Below, one piece after another: positions 38,101 through 50,100 of a stretch of 64,000 nt of DNA; position 1 is the stretch's first letter, and each line of letters begins with the position of its first letter. Source of the stretch: Haemonchus contortus (Eukaryota; Nematoda; Chromadorea; Rhabditida; Trichostrongylidae); contig LS997565.1 of NCBI GenBank assembly GCA_000469685.2, positions 39,299,519-39,363,518 on the forward strand, given 5' to 3'. The notes under the pieces were generated by a model that ran no database searches, was not told the origin of the DNA, and saw nothing but the letters and a program-made list of their open reading frames with translations. Both the position numbers and the translations under genes were made by a program.

Positions 38101-41100
38101 ACCGTGCGTAAACATGGGAATCAAAAGGTTGATCGGATTCCACTGCCCATTACGGCACTGTCCGGTCCTTGGGACACTATTAAGCAGTACCGCTTATTGT
38201 TAACGGGTGATCTCTTGCTCGTTTCGATTGTGCAGGAGATATCTCTCTGGGTTTTTGAATGTGGCGCCTGGGTAGGTGTCACGGTGAAGGCAACGAATCG
38301 ATCACAGTATGACCCTAGTGCCGTATTACCTGCGAGCTCGAAGCCTTCATCCAAGGGGAAGCTATGCATGGTAAAGGTGTGATCAATACTGATTAACTAA
38401 TCTTTTGTTCTCCAACTGCAGAACATTTAAAAAATTCTCTTTATGAGGGGGTTCATTACCCATACAGGTAACCCTGCTATCCAATTCGATTGGAGTATTT
38501 GCGAGTTGCTCCTGCAACGAGGTGCGGAGAAGAGTACGGTACCGCCCAATAATGTTCCGACTACTGAGGTCCTCGGATCGAATCTTCATTTTGTATTCAC
38601 GTGGGTAAATCACGTTTCCAATCACTCGCTGTCTCCCAGCTATTTAAGGCTTGGTAGCTTTGGAGAAAAAGTACTGCCTTTTGCAGTGGCTGACCCCGAA
38701 GTCATTGTATGAACCTACCACTCATCCAAAGGTCCCCCGAGACTGAACAGAAGCCAGTACATAGCCATATCCTAAAAAACTGTCTAATGAAATCTGGAAC
38801 CTTCGGTTCTACCTTTTATTACCAACGGGTAATCCCTTGCTCCTTTCGGTTGTGCAGGAGATATCTGTGGGTTTTTGAATGTGCGCATACTCGATGTGGG
38901 CAGAAGGTTAACGCGAGTCCATCATGACTCATTCAAGCAGTCATTTAATTACTGTAATGATGCTATTAAGCATTCAATAATTGGTGTCGCTGACGTCGCT
39001 TCTTGACCGACCTTGATGGTTCCGGAAGAAGCGACGTTTTCGTAATCAAGTCATGCATAATTCGTATCATATTCCGCTGTTGAGCGCTTACGCAACGACC
39101 TGGGAACCACCGGTAAAACTCGACCAGATCTGTTCTCTTCTATGCTGTCTATTGTTACGTTCCGTAGGGATTAGTGGTCCCGGAAGGGAAAGGCGCGGAT
39201 TGGGACACGATTAGATTTCCGGCATCCATTGTGAATTATACGATTATCAGAGAGGCGCTAAAATGAATGTCCGATATTGTCGGAGTGGGAAAAGCCCAGA
39301 CGGCCCCTTGCGGGGTATGTCTACAAGGGGTTCTATTATTAGCCATGACAACCTGGTTGCGTGACTGGAATTCTGACTGAAATTGGAGTTCTTGGCGAGG
39401 TGAATTCTCCGATAGCTCTTAGCGACCCTATTAACATGGGCTACTAATGCATTTCATTGTGGACTACATAGCAATGAGTGTGTGAGGGGGAAACAGCCCG
39501 ACTTGGGAATTCAACGGGGGACTTCCATTGCCCGCACTTTACGAGTTGCTCCCAAACACGGATTACTCACTGACTAGTGGAACGAACTGAAGTCGTTCCT
39601 TCAGCTTGGGAGAAATGGGTTGATAGTCCTTTCAGTTCTTTTCAGAGAAAAATGTTGCCCGAGCCCCATGAACTCGCCCACCTCTCGAAGTAACCTGACC
39701 TATTACTTCTGATCATATCGAGCATTTCCACTTCCCTTCCGTTTTTTTAAATGAATTCTAGTTTCCTCCAGCTACAGACTCCACAAGCAACACACAATCG
39801 TTGGTTCAAGTTGTTCAGCAACAGGAAGGAAACATCCCATAACGAGACCATCGGCCACCATCCTCTTTTTGCATCCGCTCGCTTTCTAACTCGGTTTCCG
39901 TTTGGAAGCTAATTTAGTCTGGCCCTCTTAGGATTAATTACAGCCTATAATGACTACGACTACTCGCCAGGAAATTGACTGAATGCATAAATGTTCACAA
40001 AACAGATTGTGCTCCCCTCGTAGAGTAGGCGCGAGTGGGGGTCAATGGCTTGCACAGAACACATCTGGCTCTGAAAATAGTAGCGGATTACGATCATAAT
40101 GGACGAGATAATCGGGGATTAGCAGGTCACTGATCCAAGGCGGTTCAAAGCTGGGGAATTCCATAAGTTCTCTGGGATCAATGAAGGAAAGAAAGGGAAG
40201 GTGAAGAGGCTTTCTTGGGTTCCGCCATGAACTCTACTTACTATCTGAATCACATAGACCAGACAACTCGCCATGAACTCTACTTACTATCTGAATCACA
40301 TAGACCAGACAACTGAAATTCTTTCGATGTTTAAGGTGAACAATGTGATGTCGCCATCCATGCACTCACATGCACTCCTCGACATTGTAAGGGAGGTTCT
40401 ATCTGTGAACTGATCAACGGAGAAATGGTCTGTAAATATTGTGGATATGGACCAACGGATGTGGATGAACGATGTCGGCTTCGTGTACTGGGATTCGAAG
40501 GGAGAGGCCTCGTAAACATCAATAAGGGCCTAAGCAGGCTTGAATGGCAGCTAAGCTTCAGGTACGTACATATTCAAAAAGTCGGCAATTTTTTCTGATT
40601 CTACCAGCTCTACTCAAATTTTTCCTACAGGCTGGCTACAATCGCTCACGAAGGTGTCATACTGTTCTCCGGCGATCGTAACTCGGATTTTATCGAGATT
40701 TCCATCCAGGACCGTATTCTTAGAGCAGAATTTTCACTTGGCGGCCCACCGAAGGCATTACGTATGGAGAATGAACGGAAGAATCGGCTGAATGACGGTG
40801 AATGGCATACCGTACATGTCGTCTTCTACGATCGAGTAAGTTCCTTGACTGCTCACAATCTCGGAGGCATTACAACGGTTACTGAGTTCATATTTCAGAG
40901 TCTAACCCTGTTACTCGACGACTGTGACGCGTTCGTGGCTCTTCATGCCCACGGAGCTTCTCCATGTGCTGCCCAGGCAAGAATCGACCTACCAGCCAAG
41001 TAAGTGTCGTAAGGACCAGCTGTCAGCTCCCCAGAGAGCTATTCGACTTTACTTGATATGGAGTAATTACTTATACACCCGCCAAATCGGTCTCAATTTC

Positions 41101-44100
41101 GATTTCAATCCTAATCCGTTTTACGCCTTCGCCGCCCTCCGTAACGGGCCATGAAACAGTTGTTAGCACTCTGTAATTTGGTCGCATGCGGCTTTCATCG
41201 GCCCACCAGCGGGTGTCTTGGGTCAGTGAATGAGATTAGAGGTTCTCGCTTTGAGAATACTATTCCATAATCGCAGGGTTGTACCATATCCACATAATTA
41301 AGGCCTTGAAGCCTAGAAGTATATAGCGCCTCCCCATGCCCGGCTTGTTCCGGCAGCGGCTTCCGGTCTGTTCTTTTCTGAGCTCTAGTTAAAATCCACA
41401 CGTGCTTACCTCCTTCTGCGACGTCAGCGCTGTTTTGTAACGGGGTATTGTCGGAGAGGGTTATTTGGCAGAGAATAGCATAGAGAAGTGCTTCATCCTG
41501 CCCAATGGGTGCGACTCTCGCACATCGCAAAGAGGCCATTTTCAGATGTGTGGATCTGACGGTGCCATGTTTCCGTTTTCTGGACGTCTACAATGGAATC
41601 TTCCTTGGCGGTAGACCAGCTTTATCTGGGAAAATTGAGCAAGGATTTTCTGGTGAGTTTTGCTAACGCGACCCATTCGTTTTCATGAATTTCTCTTCAA
41701 ATCGCTCAAGAATGAATGAATTGCAACAGGCTGCATCGCAAATTTGACGTTGAATGATGAGCTAATTGAATTCTCGTCGTTGGCTGAAATGGACGTCAGG
41801 GGTTTCGTGAATGAAGGCTGTGTTCATCGTAAGGACTATTGTGCTGGAGATGTCTGCACGGCCAGCGCCAAGTGCGTCAACCGATGGAATGGCGCAAATT
41901 GTCGCTGTCCCCATTCTACACATCATAACGGAACATGCAATGCTGGTGAGTGAAGTTTGACTCGTTGCGCTGAAAGAAATGAGGCCAGTCTCGTAACAGT
42001 CGAAGAATCGGGGCTTCATATTGCTTACCTGTTCTCCGAAGACCCTAGCAAGCATAATCCATGGGAATGTAGAGATAGGCACAGTAGTGTTCAACAATTT
42101 CTGCAAATTTTCGAGAAAAAAATTCGTCCAACCTCCAACTTCTCTCTTGCTTTAACCTCGGCATAGCTGTTGTTTGTGTGGTCAGAACATTAAACCCATG
42201 ATCTCAAAAACTTAATTGACTTATTTAGTGAGAGGTGGTGATGTCAAATGAAATGGCCCCCATAGTCTCAGGGATGGCCATTGCTTGAGGCTTATGTTAT
42301 TTTATATTCCCGAGTCAGTGGCATGTGCAGACCTGGCATCCGTAGTAATCTGGTCGTCCAGCCCCCAGATCACTACGGATGCCAAGTCTGCACATGCCAC
42401 TGACTCGGGAACATAGAATAACATAAGCCTCAAGCAATGGCCATCTCTGAGACTATGGGGGCCATTCCATTTGACATCACCAACTCTCACTAAATAGGGC
42501 AATTAAACTTTTGAGATCATGGGTTTAACTTTCGTTCAGGAACGCTTGCCATTTCAATCCTTAGTACGTGGCCCATATAGGGATACCTGGAGGAGTCGTT
42601 GCATAGACCGGCACCTTCATCCCCCAAGACGAGCCTGATCTCGGGTGGTCGACCATAGAGGGATAGAATACTTGCCTGGGGATCGACTATTTAATGTTCT
42701 GTCCACTCTAGTAAAGCAGTACATTCCCAAAAAGAATGATAGAATCTCCTCCATCATGAGCAGTGTCTTCAACAAGGCCTCATAATCTGATCATTGCAGA
42801 GCTCTCATCACCTCATCGACGACCTCTCACCCTCACTGACGAGGAGTCTTTCGTAATCTATCGTCCACAGGAGATTTCCGTTCCATTCACCTTGTCATTC
42901 GAGTTTCGCACTTCTAAAGCTGACATACAAATAATCGTCGCTGAATTCGAACAGAGGAGCACATTCGTCAGACTGGAGGTAGGCTAAGATTTTGCATTCC
43001 TTGCTACCAAAGATCCAGTTCATTCTCTTCATTCAGATCGACGATGGTCTCCCAAAAGTGTGGCTTGGACAGACCTCATCGACAATCGAGTCACCTGAAC
43101 TTCATGCTGGAGTGTGGACGAAGATAGAAATGGAGTTCCGGGAAGAAGAAATGAAAACCACTGTCGATGGGATCTACTCTGTGGTAAGCTCATCCTGTAA
43201 AAGGAGTTGAGGCAGTTCCCTCAGCAAAGCCACACTGAATTTTCAGACCACAAGACATCCCATGTTCGACATGACCCTCGATGCAATCTACTCTGGTTTG
43301 GCACCTTCCACAGGCCATCCGTCCCGCTTTGATGGTTGTCTCAGAGACGTCACCATAAATGGGGAAGCTCAGGCTGTCAGCGAGAAGGGAAAGGTACGCA
43401 AATGAAATACTTTCATGGAAGTTATATGTGTTTGGGAAAAAAGTTCATCAAAACCTTCTTTCAGATACGGCAAGGTTGCATTGTAGCGAATCGGTGCACC
43501 GTAGAGGGTGTCTGCCCGAAAGAAAGCACCTGCCAACGGGAATGGAATCGGCATTCATGCAAATGTCATAGAGGTTTGTTGCAGGACCCATTTACCTATG
43601 CAGAAAGAAATTATTTTCTCTTTGAAGGATTCGCCGGTGACACCTGCCAGGCCGTCTGCTCTCTGCCGGGTGTCTGTGCCTCAAATGGATTCTGCTTAGC
43701 AACGAATACGTCCCGAGGCTATGACTGCCATTGTCAAAATGGTAGGTGAATCCATCTCGACGGTGGGACTCCCAGATAATTCCACTCTCTTCCAGGTCTT
43801 GTCGGACCAAATTGTGAGCGACTGGCAGCCGTACAGATCTGCCCGCCGGGATTTTGGGGAAAGTTCCCGAACTGCAAGAAGTGTTCCTGTGCCGAAGGAT
43901 TTGAGATGCAATGCAATAAAGAGAATGGGGAATGCATCTGCCCGGTAAGTTGAAGGGTTGCATAAGAGAAGTCATGGACAGCATTCGGAAGTGGTTCCTT
44001 TGCAGAAGTTCCAGTATCCTTTACGGGGTCGATGCGTGAGTTGTGAATGTGGATACGGTGCCTCCTCACTACAATGCACCGTGGATGGCCAATGCCGGTG

Positions 44101-47100
44101 TGCTGGACAAGCCAGCGGACGACGTTGTGACCGATGTGTCCTTCATAACCATGTAAGTAACTACTTCCCCGGGGTACCAACGGTCGACACCAGTCGAAAT
44201 CTCATTTTGTGGGCTCCTTGCTCTTTTGACTTCTCTTTACTCATGAAGTTTAAGCTCAGGAGCTGAGCCTTTCATGTAGGCCGCCGCTGGATCGCTCTTT
44301 TTCCCCCTTTTAACGCTACTGAGGATTTTGACGGCTACCTCTGGGGCTTTTACTGATGCTAGTAGGACCATCCAGAGAGACTCTGACGCATAGCCATGAT
44401 AGATGAGCGCTTTCCCTCTTCATGGAACCCGAAGACATGGTCTCCCCAAAAAAATCAGTTATCCTGCGATTTGCCGTTATTCTCCAGGTTCTCGATCCAA
44501 AATCGTTGCGTTGCCGACTGCTTCATGGCCAGTGCCCATCCCAGATCGAATATGGAGTACAGTGGCCTACGACTTCCAAAGGTAAGACTCATTCTAGTCA
44601 TGTTAGCCGATGGAATTTATAGCCCTCCATTCAAGGATCAACCGCTCGTCAATCCTGCCCGGGCACACAAACGGGCTTGGCAACCAGGACGTGCGATGGC
44701 ACAGGGCGATGGCTCGGAGTGAACACATTTAATTGTACTAGGCCAGAGTACGGTATTATGGTGTCAAAGGTAAGTTGAATAGTGGAATCCCTTTAATGAA
44801 CGAGTTGAAAACGTCCAAGCTTCAGTACGATGTTCTAAACTCTGGCGAACTACTGGTAATGCTTTACAATGCGACCCGGGGATCTGAACCGATAGATGGT
44901 CGCAACCTGGACATTGCCCGAACCGCTCTGCATAGGATTCTGGATACAGAACTGCGGTGAGTTGTCTTGAAGTCTGCAGACATACCGCATCCTTGTCACT
45001 CTCTGAATTTAGGCTCGACCAATTCGAACGAAACCATCTGAAGGACTTGTGGTTCACGGAATCACTAGCACTTGCTGCTGGAAAGCTGGCTGCTCATGAA
45101 TCTCCTGAAGGCTATCTGGTCACCGTCAAGAAACTCACCGAGTACGGAGAGGCCGTATTCAACGTCCATCAGCAGATGCCTTATCTACAGCCGTTTCAAT
45201 TCTCTTCAGATCATATAGGTACCGTTAGAAATAGTATTATTTTAAGGGCAATACTGTTTATTTGGTCCAGCTCGATTTTCTTTGAGGTCTGACAGGCAGT
45301 TGGGTCCGACCTGAACGGTTTTGACCCGCTTCATTTCTTGGCTTGCCCTTCAAATCCTTTTGAGAGCCAAAGTCACATTCGATTACCATCATGATCCTCA
45401 AAACAAAGCCATTAACGGGTCGCATCCCGGAAAATAAATAGCAATTGCTAGAGGCCCCTCAAATGCCCCTCATTTCCTCATCACGCCTAGCTTGCCAGTA
45501 CTGCATGATATGAACTATAATCGTCATCACAATATTCGCGTGGGGTAGGGAAGGGGGTGGGACTAGTGAGATGGGCGGGGTTTGGAGGGGAAAGGGTCTA
45601 CTACCTCGCCGGATAGCTCAACTTTACTTGAGGTTGAGAAGAATTTTTATTGTATATCATATTTCTGAGAGAGAAGAGAATCTTCCAGTGTTTTCCATGG
45701 ACGTACTCGATTTCTCGAACATTCTACCCAAGTACAACAACTTTATCGATCACCGCCCAGAAGGCTTTCCCATGGTTTTCATTCACGTGAGGAATGCTAC
45801 TCGGGTGAGTTCAAACATGATGTCTCCTTCTTACCTTCCTGGTACCACCCCTCAGAGTTTCAATTTTTAATTTTTGGCCTCCCGTTTCGTTTACCTCTGT
45901 GCGAAACAAAACTGAACCGAAGTTCGTTTCAGGTATTCTACAGTATCCTAGCTCATCCACGCTGTACCCATTGTGAAACACCTTTGGTGACCGTGTACGC
46001 GAACAGTAGCGAACCGATTCGAGTGGAGTTTGAGCTGGATGAGCGGACTGGCTGGCGATATCCAGAATGCGTCCACCTGGATGTTCGTGTTTCCTTCAGA
46101 ACGAATAAGGCTCCAGCTTTGGCGAATGTCTCCCAAATGGGGTATTTTCAGGCGCAACATACCTCATGGTCGACTCATCACGCTCAACTGGTCGCACTGA
46201 ACCTGACGCATGCAGTCTGCGAATTCGAATCAAGCGGAGTATTTACGGTATTTGCCAAAAGCGAAACGGGCACCTTCGTGAGTTCACAATTTCGCTTCTC
46301 TACCAACTCCTTCTGAAGGGTCAACCACACGTTTCAGATGAGAATTTCTCATTCGGCATCACTGGCCGCTCCCGTGATGGCAGTAGCTGCTCTGGTGTTC
46401 TGCCTAATAGCCATGGTATTAACCCTCTCGAAGAGGAGTACGACTGCTCGACTTGTTCGTGTCGGATTCATCATAACCTTTGTACTCAACGCCACTAACC
46501 TGTATTTTTTGAATAGAGCAGCTGTCAATCAGGTAGGAGTTTCCCCTTGGCAAAGAGCACCTATTTCGGATAATAAAAAGCTTAGTATAGAGTACGGTAG
46601 ACGAAAGTTTCCAGACGTTCTGTCCAGTACGAAATGCTGTCCTCTCGTTTTGTTCGTGTGCTCCATTTGCATGGCTATTCCTTTACTCACTTCACCTATA
46701 CCGTATGCTTTCAGAAGGATCAACCAAGTCCAGGTACGGTCCTTCTAGGTCTACTAGAACTTATTTTTACCTGAAAGTCTTCATTGCAGCAGCTTGTCGC
46801 TTTGTCTTCTTCTGGGCGTTGTCCTGCCCGGTCTAGTGTCCTGCGGTACATTCGTTGTTGCTACTCAATGCACGATCGATCCAGAGTACTGGTTATTCTG
46901 GTTGATCTTTCTGCCGATTGGATTGATGCTTCTGGTAGGTAACTTTTTAGTCCTGGAAATCAATCTTGTTTTCTGTCGGGTATTCGAATAAACTTATCTG
47001 AGATAGGCCTGGCCTGAGGACCTGGAATGTAAACCGGAACTATAGATGACTACCCTAACAATATTTCGTACTTCGTTTGAGATGCAGCAGATCTCGGGTG

Positions 47101-50100
47101 TGTAGCGATATGCTCGCTTTTCGACTGTTCTTAGCTAGTTGTCTCGCCGCACGCCGTGCCTTACTTGGTTCCGGTTGGTTGTTCCAACGCCCGAGTTGAA
47201 TGGCTAACACTGGTCTATCCCCTGCGACAGGCTTTATTAAGATCGCCTCTTCTAATTAACCTAATTAATTTCTCCCATATTTCTAGCATCTATCGACAGC
47301 CTCCTCTCCATTTGCCTTATACTTCCTTGCAAAAACTGACTTCCCAACCTCATTTTTATTTCTTTTTTGGGAAGTTGCCCTTTCCCCGTACAAGTGGTTC
47401 TGTACCTGTTGTACTAGTAACCAGTTAATCACTCATTAGGATATTCTCTCTGACATAAAGGTCTGACTGACGTCTTTGACACCCGTAGTGTCAGGTATGC
47501 ATCACCGATGACATACACTTACAGTTTGGTATACCCGAAGAAATTAGAGCTATCCTTTTATGGACTGCTTTGTATTTTTACCAATTCTTCTGATCCGTCC
47601 GTTTTGAATCGCTCTAGTTCGGAGTATTTTTCAGCTCTCATTCTATGCCTCAGCGACTGCCCTACTGGTCTCGCTAAACAAGCAGTTCGATGTCGTCGTC
47701 GTCAAGTTTCATCTGAGACGAGCTCTCGGCCAACTATTCATTCTCGTAGGTTTTTTTTTGTTTTCTTTACACTGGATTAGCATAGTTATCACTGTTGTTG
47801 CAGTGCTCACTGACACTGCTGCATACCGTAATGGGTGTTATTTGGCCACTTTTCCACATATCTCATCCTTTGAAGGTGAGCTTTATTTTTTTGTTCTCTA
47901 TTCTCTGTTGATCTTACGTTGGATTTACATTAGGGATCATTTACACTTTACTAAAATCGAATAGATTTGTTCTAAAATGGGTAAGGATCAGGAGATGCCG
48001 CCGTGGTCACTGTGCCGAAAGTAGGTCACTTTGCGCGACTAACTCAGGTGAACGTCAAGCGTCTATTCCTCTTCAAAGTAAGCTTTTTACCGAACAAATT
48101 AAATTTTCTATGGCAGACACAGGGAAGATTGGTGTCATGGCTAATACAATTCTCTTTACGAACTGATGGTGTGGTTTAATCGGCGCGACCGAGATGGCAC
48201 CTCCTGCATCAAACCACAACAAAAATTATCAAGCAAACGCGATAGGACAAGCGCTGGTTTTGTCCATTTAATTGAATTTCTCACAAAAGCAAAGTTAATC
48301 TCGATTTTTGGAGAATGTATCACGAATATTTCCTGAAATAGTTCGGTAGATGGTTGAGAAAGGTAAGAACTAGCACTACACAGCAAAAGCGCGTAAAAGG
48401 TCTTCATAATGGGTCTCCTTCTTACGAGAGCCAGATAGTAGATTTTTTCAATTTTCAATGTCAAGATCGTAACTGGCGTAGCCTTCACCCTTTAAAGCTG
48501 CTCTAATAAACTTTACTTCAACTTTTTTCGTTTAGGAACTCATATGTAACATAACTTTGGTAGTCGCAGCTCTGTTTGTCCTTATATGGAGCGCCTATCC
48601 AGGAGGGAAGGTATGTGTATCTTCTTTTTTTGCTTGTTCCTTTTACCCAGAACCCCACGCGTTACAGGACTCGCCAAATACAACGACAACAATGTGGCTG
48701 GAAGCTTCACAGAAGAGTAACATGGCTGAGTCGATAGCGGTTGGCTGTGAAACTCCTCTTCTACCAGAAGGTAAGGGTTGATTACTGATCGACAATACAT
48801 TCATTAGTGATGACTTACTTCTGGGATGCGCCATGCTTTCGAGTTTCACACAAAGTGCCCATAATTGCGTGCTAAGTACATATTTATTCACGGAGCTTGC
48901 TTTAAATTGGATGTCTAGCGATTTTGTTCTCCCACATCATATTAATGGCCAGCTTATGTCATATAATATCAGTCATAGCGTATAATATAATAGGGGCCAA
49001 GGCGGTGCAATGGCAAGAGCACTATCACACACGCATGATCAGGTGATCGAATCTCGGTTTAGAACTACACATGTTGAACATTCTCTCCCTTCGGAACGCC
49101 ATAACGATGGAGAGCTGAAGTCGAATGCTGGGAGCATCCTAAAAACATGATTGCTTAACGCTGAAGATCTTGGGACTCTTATTCATATTTTATCCAGATT
49201 TATATTTTATATGTAATCGCGTAAAGACTTCTTTTCAGAACCTACTGCTGAAAACTGGGCACCTGAAGCGATTCCGTCCGATCCGTTTCTAACGTCGACT
49301 CCTATCAGAGATCGTGATCGGACCGATAGTCGTGAAAAAGAGAACCCCGTTGCAAATGCCATTCTTTCACCGGCCGACAAGATTCTCAGCGATGGTCTTG
49401 GCCATGTTTATGGTGAGGATTTATGGCGCTTACTCATTGCTTTCAGCGTATTGTAAACACGCTATGGCGTGGTGACATTCAGACGAGTACGATTGACCTT
49501 CTGGATTAAGGAACTGGAAATGGTGTCAAAAACAACGACGTTAATCGGCTTTTCCTCGTTTCTTTCTAAGTTCTTCAATTACTACAACAAAAGTAAACTC
49601 GGCCATTTTAAAAAGGTCCAGTTATGGACGGTGTGGCAAGTGGTAAACTTTTATGAATCCTATCTTCCTCGATCTATTGAATGTAACTTTTTTTAGAAAA
49701 AATGGGGCCTCATGGTCGGAGGGGCTATTAATTTGATAAATTTTTGTCTCCTTACTTGTTTTATACGTAACTCTTATTACTACTACTATCTAGAAGTTGA
49801 TCTTTCGATTGTCTCCAGCAGTCTTTGCTCTCTTTAGATCAGCCAAGGGCAAAATACTTCAAAGGGAATGTTTAGTTGGTGAAGCTTTGTCTACTTACAC
49901 TCACGGGAGCTGCAAGAGTTATGGGCCCTGCTTTTGAAGTTTCTTTTTCTTCCGGGGTCTCGCCCCATACAGCTGCACGTTCATGGTACCAGTGTCTGAA
50001 GTACTAATGAAAAACGATGGAACTAGAGTAGGAATGTGGATAGGAACTGATTTTCGAGATGAATATCGATCGCGCGAGATAGAGATACATAACAGCATGT

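Larger units (their letters stand above)
37633..40335 (+). other. fmi-1 intron 26 (2.7 kb)
   Basis: Between EGF2 and EGF3. Holds the direct repeat pair at 38150-38930, the hairpin at 38993-39037 and the 46-bp duplication at 40223-40314. Confidence 0.7.

Noticed and set aside
47934..47980. Constitutive exon after TM6
   Set aside because: Including it after normal splicing of 47746-47803 hits a stop (CTT TAC TAA). Kept only as part of the coupled alternative.
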